Below are positions 1 to 7,170 of a stretch of DNA of 19,803 nt, piece by piece. The notes beneath the pieces are model-generated. The model was not told where the DNA came from. It was given only the letters and a program-made list of their open reading frames with translations, and did not search any database. The stretch comes from an uncultured Eggerthella sp. Lineage in GTDB: Bacteria > Actinomycetota > Coriobacteriia > Coriobacteriales > Eggerthellaceae. The stretch spans positions 1-19,803 of the forward strand of contig UQML01000034.1 in NCBI GenBank assembly GCA_900542265.1, given 5' to 3'. The translations under genes and the position numbers were made by a program. Numbering within the stretch: the stretch's first letter is position 1; each line of letters starts with the position of its first letter.

Positions 1-1544
1 GGCACTTTAAACGATGCCATGTGGTCAATACAGTATTGTTTGAGCTCTTCTAGTGTGAGTGTCTCTTCTGGAGTAAACCGCACAAACGCCTTAATTGCTT
101 GATCACGAATAGGATCCGGCACACCAATAACGGCCGCCTCTGCAATGATGGGATGTTCTTCAAGAATCTCTTCGATTTCAGTAGTAGAGATGTTTTCACC
201 CGCGCGTTTTACCATGTTGACCTTGCGATCGACAAAGAAAAACCAACCGTTGTCGTCTTGATAACCCTGATCACCTGTTTTGAGCCAACCATCAGCGCTA
301 AAGGTATTCTCTGTGGCTTCAGGATTGTTGTAATACTCAAGTATGACTGAACGACCACGGACGCCTTTGATCTGGATCTCACCCACTTCACCATGGGGTA
401 ATTCTTGATCGTTGAGATCAGCAATGCGTACCTCATATCCCAAACCAGGACGTCCAACACTAGGCCAGTTGCGTGCGCCCACAGGAGGATCAGTTAGCGC
501 CCAACCAATGGATTCGGTTGAGCCATATGTGTTCATGATCTTCATGTCAAAACGCTCTTCAAAGGCTTCTTTTTCTGCTTCAGTAACGGGAATGAAGTAG
601 AGCACCTCACGCACCTGATGGTTCTTTTCTTCAGGATCCACCGGTTGAAGCAAAAGTGTGCGCAGCATCATAGCAACGCATTGGATAACCGTTGCCTTGT
701 AGTGGCGAATCTGTTTCATAAAGCGCCGTGCTGAATATTTTTCCACAATGATGATAGAAGCGCCGGCGGTAATAACAGGCATAAGTGCTGCCAACTGAAA
801 ATTAGAATGACAGGCAGGCATAGAGGTCAAGACGCGATCGCTGCCGCGCAATGATACTTCCCAATCGCCATATAATCCAGAAAACACCATGTTTGCATGG
901 GTGAGCACGACACCTTTAGGGCGCGATGTGGTTCCTGAGGTATAGATAATTTGAACCGGATCTTCAGAATTAAGATCACAGGAGTGACGAAGCATCGGTG
1001 TTTCTTGGCAACGCATAGACCAAAAGTCGTAGATGCCTTGCTCGCCTTCTTTAACCGTGCCGAGCTCTGTATAAATTTTTGAAAAGTCAAAGTCGCTTTT
1101 AGGTGATTCGCTTCCCGCTCGTGCAATTAAAACGCCCTTAGGGAAATAGTGGCCACGTTCTAAAAGTTCTTGATAGGTCTCGTAAAAGAGGGGTTCGACA
1201 ACAACGCAAACCGCATCGGAATTCTCCAAGATGTATTCAGCCTCATCAGCTAGATACTGCTCGTTGATTGGTACGACAACAGCGCCAATCTTGCTAAGCC
1301 CAAACAGACACATCAGAAATTCAGGTGAGCTGTGTAAATGAAGTGCTACATGATCCCCTTTTTGAATGTTGAGCGACAAAAAGACATTGGCGATGCGGTT
1401 AACGTCCTCGTCAAACTCTGAGTAGGTGTATTCAAATACATCACCTACTCTGTTGTGAAACGTGAGAAAATGGCGTTCTCCTTTGCGATCAACGACGCTT
1501 TGCCACAGATCTCGTAACGTTTCGTTTCCAACGATGTCAGCCAT
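1..1544 (-). CDS. caiC: CaiC-like acyl-CoA ligase (AMP-forming), 3' end outside window
   Basis: ANL-superfamily ligase that would join a carboxylic acid to CoA through an acyl-AMP in the cytosol. The reading frame opens at an ATG preceded by a strong GGAGG and runs 514 codons to the window edge. Visible motifs are the P-loop TSGTTSRPKG near residue 202, YGSTE near residue 340, TGD in the hinge region, and the FVDR..N.(V/I)KR.GEN stretch. The last residues read MASFKVP, so only about 25-30 residues are missing, including the C-terminal catalytic lysine region. From memory, E. coli CaiC (about 517 residues) shares the N-terminal D-I-G, TSGTTSRPKGV, EKYSAR and FKVP segments, so this is closer to CaiC than to generic fatty-acid ligases. 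It is the last visible gene of the caiA-caiB operon. The true substrate (carnitine, crotonobetaine or another acid) is not shown by the sequence. Confidence 0.88.
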   Translation of the reverse strand, partial: MADIVGNETLRDLWQSVVDRKGERHFLTFHNRVGDVFEYTYSEFDEDVNRIANVFLSLNIQKGDHVALHLHSSPEFLMCLFGLSKIGAVVVPINEQYLADEAEYILENSDAVCVVVEPLFYETYQELLERGHYFPKGVLIARAGSESPKSDFDFSKIYTELGTVKEGEQGIYDFWSMRCQETPMLRHSCDLNSEDPVQIIYTSGTTSRPKGVVLTHANMVFSGLYGDWEVSLRGSDRVLTSMPACHSNFQLAALMPVITAGASIIIVEKYSARRFMKQIRHYKATVIQCVAMMLRTLLLQPVDPEEKNHQVREVLYFIPVTEAEKEAFEERFDMKIMNTYGSTESIGWALTDPPVGARNWPSVGRPGLGYEVRIADLNDQELPHGEVGEIQIKGVRGRSVILEYYNNPEATENTFSADGWLKTGDQGYQDDNGWFFFVDRKVNMVKRAGENISTTEIEEILEEHPIIAEAAVIGVPDPIRDQAIKAFVRFTPEETLTLEELKQYCIDHMASFKV

Positions 1545-1849
1545 TTCACTTCCTCCTTGCGAAACCTCACTGACGTATCCAAAAACACCTAAATCCCCTG
1601 AATGTTTTTTGGATAGAAACTTACTTCTGTTTTGAGAACAACTGAGAAAAAGTTGCGCGTGATGTACTCATAACCAGGTGCATCATGCGTGTTCTCAAAA
1701 GAGAAGTAAACCTGCCGCCATCTCCCCTCATAATTTTCTGGAGAGGGCACCCTCTCCGTGACAGGTAACCGAAGAGAGTGCCGAAAATATAAGCGTTTGC
1801 TCATTACGAGCGATAGACGGGAGAGAGGGAAGGGAGAACCCGTATACTG
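1545..1849 (-). other. Structured 305-bp caiB-caiC gap with three stem-loops
   Basis: No convincing gene lies here, but on the operon strand the stretch folds heavily. Going downstream from caiB there is first a 10-bp stem, 1773-1782 with 1746-1755, containing one G-U pair. Next is a 20-nt inverted repeat, 1690-1709 with 1621-1640, with a single mismatch around a 49-nt loop. That loop holds a further 9-nt imperfect inverted repeat. Last is a 12-13-bp stem, 1603-1615 with 1576-1587, with one bulged base. The last stem ends about 18 nt before the caiC ribosome binding site. None is followed by a U-tract, so these do not look like terminators. Possible roles are mRNA processing or stabilisation, a cis-acting riboregulator, or a small palindromic element. 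I do not recognise a known RNA family. Confidence 0.6.
1621..1709. repeat. 20-nt near-perfect inverted repeat
   Basis: The arms at 1621-1640 and 1690-1709 are complementary at 19 of 20 positions, and on the RNA the pairing could be extended outward by G-U and A-U pairs. The 49-nt interior contains CGCATGATG and CATCACGCG, which pair with one mismatch. This is the strongest hairpin in the window and the core of the caiB-caiC gap. Confidence 0.8.
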
Positions 1850-3064
1850 CTACTCGCTTGCTTTAACTACGTTTTGGGCAATCAACGCATCAATTTCATC
1901 AGCGGTGTAGCCAAGCTTGGTTAATACATCAATAGTGTCGCCACCTTGCGCTGGCATAGGACGCCATACCTGACCAGGAGTTTGCTCAAAGCGAGGCATG
2001 GGAGAGAGACCCTTGAACGTGTCGCCATCTTTGGTTTCCCACTCGATGAAGTTACCGCGCATCTTCATATGCTCATCGGCAACCATATCTTCAAACTCAT
2101 AGACACTTTGTGCTGCAATGCCTTGTTCAGCAAGAATATTCTCAAGGTCGAGCTTGGTGCGCTCTGAAAGCCACTGTTCAAGACGCTTTTCGAATTCAGG
2201 AGCAATTGACATAGAGAGCCACAATGATGCGGTGTCTTCAGGTACCTCAGGAGTACCCCAAACATCGCCCATGCCAAGGGTCTCAAGCATCCATTTGTTT
2301 TGGCGGATACCAAAGAGATTCAAAGCAATGAAGCCGTCAGCGCACTTGTAAACACCAATGCCGCAGAGGTTTTGGTTGCGAGCGCCCGCGCGAGGCCACT
2401 TAACCCCATCGTTGAGATAATCAACCAAATAGTATTGGCTCATGTACATGATGCCCTCATACATTGCCCAGTCGATGCTCTCGCCCTGGCCGGTGCGCTC
2501 TACTTTGTGGAGTGCTGCTAAAGTTGCTGCAATCAACAGATAGCTATTGATGTAGTCACCAGAGTAGGGCATGGTGATCATAGGCTGATCAGGAGTGCCG
2601 TTTTGGCAGGTAAAGCCAGCATAGGGGCCTACGGTACCATCGTAAGCAGGACGCTTTACACGGTTAGGGTCACCATAAGCGCCAAAGCCTGAGCAGTGAA
2701 CAATAACAAGCTTGGGATTTGCTGCCCAGAGGTCCTCATCCGTGATGCCCTTGCGAGCCCAGGTGCCACCTTTTGAAGACTCAAAGAAGATGTCGGTATC
2801 TTTGAGCATTTTTAAAAGGACTTCTTTGCCCTCAGGGGTGAATTGATTGAGCGCAACAGAGCGGCAGTTACGACGTTCGGCCTGGGCTGCGTTTTTAGCA
2901 TCGCGCACCGTGTCACCATAGCCGGTATTCTCAAGCCAGGTTACATCCGCTCCCCAGTCGGCCATAATATTGCAAGCACGAGGTACTGCTTCTTCCATTG
3001 CAGCGAAAACAATTTTTACATCATCCAAAACGCCAAAGCTGGGCTTTTCAGTTGGAATTGCCAT
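1850..3064 (-). CDS. caiB: CaiB-like CoA-transferase (class III, CaiB/BaiF)
   Basis: 404-residue class III CoA-transferase. Family members move CoA between two acyl groups through an aspartyl-CoA thioester; in E. coli CaiB passes CoA among gamma-butyrobetainyl-CoA, carnitine and crotonobetaine. The length matches E. coli CaiB (about 405). The predicted catalytic aspartate is Asp170 in MPYSGDY, where CaiB has Asp169. Other family features are the N-terminal ADWGADV..LEN segment, the RRN near residue 66, ITDE.LW..NPKLV, GESID.AMYE and GVYKCADGFIALN. The start follows GGAGGAAGTAATC at good spacing. It lies 73 bp downstream of caiA and upstream of caiC, which fits a CoA-activation cycle in which caiC primes and caiB recycles CoA. 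Assignment to the CaiB subfamily is strong; the exact acyl substrate is inferred. Confidence 0.9.
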   Translation of the reverse strand: MAIPTEKPSFGVLDDVKIVFAAMEEAVPRACNIMADWGADVTWLENTGYGDTVRDAKNAAQAERRNCRSVALNQFTPEGKEVLLKMLKDTDIFFESSKGGTWARKGITDEDLWAANPKLVIVHCSGFGAYGDPNRVKRPAYDGTVGPYAGFTCQNGTPDQPMITMPYSGDYINSYLLIAATLAALHKVERTGQGESIDWAMYEGIMYMSQYYLVDYLNDGVKWPRAGARNQNLCGIGVYKCADGFIALNLFGIRQNKWMLETLGMGDVWGTPEVPEDTASLWLSMSIAPEFEKRLEQWLSERTKLDLENILAEQGIAAQSVYEFEDMVADEHMKMRGNFIEWETKDGDTFKGLSPMPRFEQTPGQVWRPMPAQGGDTIDVLTKLGYTADEIDALIAQNVVKASE

Positions 3065-3084
3065 GATTACTTCCTCCTTGGTCG

Positions 3085-3116
3085 CGGTGAGTGACCGTTA
3101 GCAGGATCACTCACCG
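3085..3116. repeat. Perfect 10-bp inverted repeat in the caiA-caiB gap
   Basis: CGGTGAGTGA at 3085-3094 and TCACTCACCG at 3107-3116 form a perfect 10-bp stem with a 12-nt loop, ending a few bases upstream of the caiB ribosome binding site. No U-run follows on the operon strand, so a processing or stabilising hairpin, or a partial attenuator, is more likely than a terminator. Confidence 0.7.
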
Positions 3117-3137
3117 TAGTGGTCTTAATAAAAGGGC

Positions 3138-4283
3138 TTAGCGATACTTCTTGAGTGCATTCTTTGCAGTGGTAAGGATCATCATTTCGTCAGTACCACC
3201 AGAGACGCGATCAACGCGCAGATCACGCCAGAAGCGGTTAATGCGGTGTTCGCTTGCTACCGAGATACCACCCATGATCTGCATAGCGTCGTCAACAACC
3301 TTGAAAGCAGCGTTTGCGCAGTAGTACTTGCACATTGCCGCTTCGCCTGGATCGAGCTCGCCACCGTTGGTGTCAGCTTTCCAAGCTGCTTCGTAGAGCA
3401 TGTTTTTCATAGCGTCGAGGCGAATAGTCATTTCGGTGATCTTGAGCTGATTGAGCTGGAAGCGACCAATGGTCTTACCAAATGCTTCACGGGTGTTTGC
3501 GTGACGCAGGGCATCCTCATAGGCACAAATTGCATTACCGTAGTCACAAGCACCTACAAGCCAGCGCTCGAAGTTAAAGTCGCTTACGCCGCGGTTGAAG
3601 CCATTTCCTTCTTTACCAAAGATGTCAGACTCATCGAGCTCGACATCGTTGAGGTAAACCTCGCAGCAGCTATCCATACGAAGACCAAGTTTATCCAGAG
3701 GGCCAAGCTCAATACCAGGCTTGCTCATATCGACCATGAACTCGGTGAATACGCTTGGATCATCAGCGTTTTTAGCCATGATGACGAGCCACTTAACACC
3801 CTTAGAAGAAGTGATAAAGGTTTTGGTTCCATTTAAGTAAATCTTGCCATCGCGGCGCTTATAGTTAGTGGTGAGAGAGGAGACGTCAGAACCAGCTCCT
3901 GGCTCGGTGCATGCTGAATTCCAAATTTGCTCGCCCGTGCCAAGGTAAGCTAAAACTGCATCAATCTGCTCTGGAGTTCCTTCACGAATAATGGTCTCAA
4001 AACCAGGAAGCTGATAAAGAACATAGGTTGGTCCACCATACTGACCTAATACCTCATAGACTGCCATAAGGGTTACCATAGGCTGTTCAAGGCCAGCTCC
4101 ACCGTACTCTTCAGGGAGCATAATTTGATCGAAGCCTAAATCACAGAGACCTTTGACCCAGCGAAGCGGATACTCATGCTTCTGATCGCACTCTAAGAAG
4201 TACTGCTCCCAAGGCTCGCTTTCCATATAGTCGCGATATGCTTGGACAATAAGTTCTTGATCGTCGCTTAATTTGAAATCCAT
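3138..4283 (-). CDS. caiA: CaiA-like acyl-CoA dehydrogenase / crotonobetainyl-CoA reductase
   Basis: 381-residue FAD-dependent acyl-CoA dehydrogenase family protein, the same size as E. coli CaiA (380). CaiA reduces crotonobetainyl-CoA to gamma-butyrobetainyl-CoA with electrons from an electron-transfer flavoprotein. The protein starts MDFKLSDDQEL and shows PEEYGGAG, the FAD/substrate segment TEPGAGSDV, FITSS, DKLGLRMDSCCE, EREAFGKTIGRFQ-like and FWRDLRVDRVSGG segments, and a KNALKKYR end. The C-terminal VSGGTDEM lacks the glutamate found in YEGT of MCAD-type enzymes, as I recall also for E. coli CaiA (VSGGSDEM). I chose the ATG at 4283 because AGGAGG precedes it at good spacing. The frame could open 28 codons earlier at 4367, but those residues do not look like the family and cover a stem-loop. 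No ETF genes are visible, so the electron donor is unknown. Confidence 0.9.
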   Translation of the reverse strand: MDFKLSDDQELIVQAYRDYMESEPWEQYFLECDQKHEYPLRWVKGLCDLGFDQIMLPEEYGGAGLEQPMVTLMAVYEVLGQYGGPTYVLYQLPGFETIIREGTPEQIDAVLAYLGTGEQIWNSACTEPGAGSDVSSLTTNYKRRDGKIYLNGTKTFITSSKGVKWLVIMAKNADDPSVFTEFMVDMSKPGIELGPLDKLGLRMDSCCEVYLNDVELDESDIFGKEGNGFNRGVSDFNFERWLVGACDYGNAICAYEDALRHANTREAFGKTIGRFQLNQLKITEMTIRLDAMKNMLYEAAWKADTNGGELDPGEAAMCKYYCANAAFKVVDDAMQIMGGISVASEHRINRFWRDLRVDRVSGGTDEMMILTTAKNALKKYR

Positions 4284-4302
4284 TGTTTGTTCCTCCTTTT
4301 GG

Positions 4303-4328
4303 GTACTACTCATTTGAGCAAGTAGTAC
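4303..4328. repeat. Inverted repeat before caiA
   Basis: GTACTACT at 4303-4310 and AGTAGTAC at 4321-4328 form a perfect 8-bp stem with a 10-nt loop, just upstream of the caiA ribosome binding site. Further upstream in the same gap GCTTAC/GTAAGC and GGTAA/TTACC are overlapping, mutually exclusive small stems (about 4380-4415), partly inside the end of the esterase gene. Confidence 0.6.
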
Positions 4329-4400
4329 AGTTCCTCTTTGCTTTGTGTGTTTTTTCGAGCTATCCACAAAGCGTTGTGTAAGCTTACAAAGGTAAGCGCG

Positions 4401-5435
4401 TTACCGTGATATAAGAGCCGTTATAAAAGTCCTGGCTCTGTTTATGCCAACCTGTTCTTTGAAGAAGGTGGCACCGTGTTCAAGAGCGTCATTGGCCGCA
4501 TCAAGTGCTTTGGTGTAGTGCAAGAATGCGTGAATGACACCTTCAAAAATCTCATAGCGATAGGGGATGGCATACTGATCGCAAATTGCTGCAAGAGTCG
4601 ATGAGTCATCTTTGAGCGGATCGTATTCTGCAGCGGCAATGTAGCAAGCAGGCATGTCATGGGTCATATCGTTTAAGAAAAGATTTGCATAGGGTGAGGT
4701 CTTTAATTCCTCAAGATCATTGGCGTAGAGTTGCTGGTAGAAAAGCCAGTCGGCTTCTGCAAGACCATCCCAAGGGCCTCCGAGCAAACGCATGGAAGAC
4801 GAATCCTGGAGTCCGAACCAACCATAGTAGAGAAGAAGGCACTTGATGTAGTCGATGGAGGTGGTTGTGTCGCGCAAATAAAACGTTGCTGCAAGGTTTA
4901 AGTGAGCACCACCTGAGTCTCCCGCAAATCCTAAACGTTCGGTGTCGATACCGTAAGGGGCACCGTTTTCATGGATGAAGCGAGCCACAAAAGCAACCTC
5001 TTCAACTGCTGAAGGAAACTTTGCTTCAGGGGAGAGGTGGTAATCAACTGCCACGACGATAGCGCCCGTGTTTTGTGCAAGGATGCGGCAGATACGATCA
5101 TGGGTATCAAGATTACCTAAGCAAAAGCCGCCACCATGGACATAAACAATGCAAGGAGTCTTTTCAGTTGCACTCTCTTTGCCTGAAACCGCCTCATCGG
5201 TAGGATAGTAAAAACGAACGGGGAGGGATCCGTGAGGTCCATCAAATGTCTCATCAAACGTGAGTTTCATGACAGGGCCACCTTCAACCCAGAAGGAGCG
5301 ACCAAGCACGTAGTTTTCACGCATGATATCGAATCCTACTGAGGTGTCATTCGCATCCCCTGCGAGAGAATCCTCTTTTGCAAGAACTGCTTTCATTTGA
5401 GGATTAATGCGAGCTAATACATCAAGTTTATTCAC
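4401..5435 (-). CDS. aes: Alpha/beta hydrolase, acetyl-esterase (Aes) family
   Basis: 344-residue cytosolic serine esterase of the hormone-sensitive-lipase branch. It has the oxyanion-hole motif HGGGF (about residues 100-104), the nucleophile elbow GDSGG (Ser174), the acid Asp272 in AEYDP, and His302 in IHAFLHY. Segments such as LGNLDTHDRI, LSPEAKFP, RLLGGPWDGL and DPLKDDS match E. coli Aes (319 residues) as I recall it. The frame can open at 5489, but the extra 18 codons lie across a perfect 10-bp hairpin. A GTG at 5435 preceded by AAGAAGGAG is the better start and gives the Aes-like beginning NKLDVL. It sits between the transporter and caiA. Within a cai cluster it may remove an ester-linked acyl group from an imported substrate; this is inference. 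An acyl-CoA thioesterase-like or housekeeping role is also possible. Confidence 0.85.
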   Translation of the reverse strand: MNKLDVLARINPQMKAVLAKEDSLAGDANDTSVGFDIMRENYVLGRSFWVEGGPVMKLTFDETFDGPHGSLPVRFYYPTDEAVSGKESATEKTPCIVYVHGGGFCLGNLDTHDRICRILAQNTGAIVVAVDYHLSPEAKFPSAVEEVAFVARFIHENGAPYGIDTERLGFAGDSGGAHLNLAATFYLRDTTTSIDYIKCLLLYYGWFGLQDSSSMRLLGGPWDGLAEADWLFYQQLYANDLEELKTSPYANLFLNDMTHDMPACYIAAAEYDPLKDDSSTLAAICDQYAIPYRYEIFEGVIHAFLHYTKALDAANDALEHGATFFKEQVGINRARTFITALISR

Positions 5436-5455
5436 GAGATTCTCCTTCTTTGGAG

Positions 5456-5481
5456 GGATGCTTCCTCTAGGGGAAGCATCC
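5456..5481. repeat. Perfect 10-bp inverted repeat before the esterase gene
   Basis: GGATGCTTCC at 5456-5465 and GGAAGCATCC at 5472-5481 form a perfect stem with a 6-nt loop, about 10 nt upstream of the esterase ribosome binding site on the operon strand. It supports the GTG start at 5435 over the longer reading frame. Confidence 0.75.
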
Positions 5482-5505
5482 GTTTTCACGTAAGAGGTAT
5501 GGCGA

Positions 5506-5531
5506 TTAGGCGGTTGCGTTAGGCGGTTGCG
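5506..5531. repeat. 13-bp tandem duplication over the transporter stop codon
   Basis: TTAGGCGGTTGCG occurs twice with no gap, at 5506-5518 and 5519-5531. The second copy contains the stop codon of the MFS transporter gene; the first is the duplicated unit just beyond it. This looks like a recent slippage or duplication event with no effect on the protein. Confidence 0.8.
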
Positions 5532-6865
5532 GTTTTGCTTTCTTCAGCTTGAACGTCAGCTGCAATTTCTGCGGCAACCTCATCGGCTACGATTTCGTTG
5601 CGATGCTTCTTGATGGAGCGAAGGAGCATGAACAAGCTTGCTGCACCGATGACTGCGAAGAGAATTTCAAATCCAAAGATTCCTGTGAATGCTGCAGTGC
5701 CCTGAGCATCGATCATGGAGCCGTACCAAGTGTGGATGAATACGTCTGGCAAGAAGCCGATTACGGAGAGCAAACCAGCTGCGGTACCAAAGATTCGCAT
5801 AGGAATCTTTACCTCAGACAGTGGGGATGAACCGATTGAGAATGCGCCGTAGGTGGTGAAGCCAAAGATAACAACCAGGATGGATGCGATCATTGCGCCT
5901 TCTGCTCCGTGAGGATAGAGGATAAATGCAACTAATACTGCAATCGAGAGAATGAAGCCACCAATGATAGTCTTTGAAGGGCTCTTGATCTTAGTGGCAA
6001 TATAGCCAACGATAGGACCAGCGAGCAAACCAATACCATAGGTGCGGATAAGGCCAACAACATTAACGAGGTTTCCATCAGCATTAAAGCACTGAGTCAA
6101 ATAGGGGGTGGTGTAGGTAGCGCCCTGGTATACTGCGTATACGCAGAAGTAAGCGATGCATGCCCACATAACGCCGGGGTGTTTGATGGCTTCAAGTGCC
6201 TCAGAGAGGCTAAAGAGTTTAGCGTCTTTGTTGATCTCGCCCTTGAAATCAGGGATTAAGAAGAATGCGATAATGCCGAGAACAGCAATGGTGACTGCCA
6301 AGAATACTAACATTACCTGTACACCTACTGCGGTGTTTGCAATAGAAGCAATAATACCAGCGTTGATAAGACCAATGACAAGTCCGGTTACGCCATAGAT
6401 TGAGTAAGAAATACCAATCTTGGATGCATATTCATCTTCTTCGCAGCAAAGACGAACAACCTTAAAGCGTGTACCCCACCAAATCAAAATTGAGGTAATG
6501 CCCATTGCTACGAAGAGGGCAAAGCAAACTTCAACTGAAGGTAAGGTGGCGTAAACAAAAACAAGGACTGCGGTGGTTAAGAAACCGACGGTTGCTAGGG
6601 TGCGCATACGAAACTTGTCAGCAACGATACCTGAAGGCAGGTAACAAATCATTGCTGCCAAGCCGTATGCTGAAACCATAAGTCCCAGATCGGCGTTTGT
6701 GCAGCCAAGTGCTTGCATGAGAGGATCATAGAAAACGTTCTTCAAATACATAGGCGCGTAAATGATCGATGAGCCCATCGAAATCAAAATAACGAGCGCC
6801 CACTTGTGGAGTGACGAGATGTCGCGATAGGTCACCTCGCCTTTGCTCTTAGCTAGTAGTGACAT
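5519..6865 (-). CDS. MFS transporter, probable substrate importer of the cai-like operon
   Basis: 448-residue inner-membrane protein with about 12 hydrophobic helices between residues 20 and 425, a hydrophilic central loop near residues 205-230 (FKGEINKDAKLFSLSEALEAI), and an acidic alanine/glutamate-rich C-terminal tail. The loop after helix 2 (PSGIVADKFRMRTLATVGF) resembles the MFS signature G-x-x-x-D-R/K-x-x-R. The ATG follows AAAGGGA at about 7-nt spacing. It is the first gene of the minus-strand operon, 83 bp ahead of the esterase, and divergent from the LuxR regulator. That position suggests import (or substrate/product exchange) of the compound processed by CaiABC, taking the place of the betaine/carnitine antiporter CaiT of enterobacteria. 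The substrate cannot be read from the sequence. Confidence 0.85.
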   Translation of the reverse strand: MSLLAKSKGEVTYRDISSLHKWALVILISMGSSIIYAPMYLKNVFYDPLMQALGCTNADLGLMVSAYGLAAMICYLPSGIVADKFRMRTLATVGFLTTAVLVFVYATLPSVEVCFALFVAMGITSILIWWGTRFKVVRLCCEEDEYASKIGISYSIYGVTGLVIGLINAGIIASIANTAVGVQVMLVFLAVTIAVLGIIAFFLIPDFKGEINKDAKLFSLSEALEAIKHPGVMWACIAYFCVYAVYQGATYTTPYLTQCFNADGNLVNVVGLIRTYGIGLLAGPIVGYIATKIKSPSKTIIGGFILSIAVLVAFILYPHGAEGAMIASILVVIFGFTTYGAFSIGSSPLSEVKIPMRIFGTAAGLLSVIGFLPDVFIHTWYGSMIDAQGTAAFTGIFGFEILFAVIGAASLFMLLRSIKKHRNEIVADEVAAEIAADVQAEESKTATA

Positions 6866-7170
6866 GTTAGTTCCCTTTCTTCCTTAGCTACTCTTACGAG
6901 TACTCCTCTTCGGCTTTCATGTGGTTTGTCAAGCCGATGGGACTATCGTGTGTGAACACGTTCACGATTACATCGCAAAGAGGGCGTGATTATGAAAGTG
7001 CAAGCAAGTTGGGGATAGGTTTATTTTTGGTTATGAGCAACATACTTAAAAACTAATGATGCTTCTGACCTGATGTTTAGTATGCTGATACTGAGGAGAG
7101 TAAAGAAAAATCACCTTGAGCGAATTCTTGTTATATAAGGAAAGTGTCATTGATACAAAGGCGGGTTTTT
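6866..7170. promoter_or_regulatory. Divergent control region of the cai-like operon and the LuxR gene
   Basis: About 300 bp without a gene. It holds a perfect dyad GTGAAC-AC-GTTCAC at 6952-6965, flanked by the outer repeats ATCGTG (6945-6950) and CACGAT (6963-6968), a plausible operator. A 7-bp inverted repeat TCGGCTT/AAGCCGA (6910-6916 and 6931-6937) lies in the probable leader of the transporter gene. I could not assign a confident -35/-10 pair for either direction: a TTGACA on the minus strand at 6932-6927 has no matching -10, and TATATAA near 7132-7138 on the plus strand lacks a good -35. Confidence 0.5.

Noticed and set aside
1589..1804. 71-codon minus-strand open frame between caiB and caiC
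   Set aside because: It lies across three stem-loops, has no good ribosome binding site and no recognisable motif; the frame is better explained as chance within structured non-coding sequence.
3246..3836. 196-codon plus-strand open frame opposite caiA
   Set aside because: It is the antisense of a well-supported acyl-CoA dehydrogenase gene and has no family resemblance.
4284..4367. Longer caiA start at 4367
   Set aside because: The extra 28 residues do not match CaiA, cover a perfect 8-bp stem-loop, and the ATG at 4283 has an ideal AGGAGG.
6904..6932. Promoter for the transporter operon using the minus-strand TTGACA at 6932-6927
   Set aside because: No -10-like sequence occurs 15-19 bp downstream, so the match is treated as chance.
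6952..6965. GTGAACACGTTCAC as a LexA box
   Set aside because: The spacing between GAAC and GTTC is 2, not 4, and the neighbours are not DNA-damage genes.
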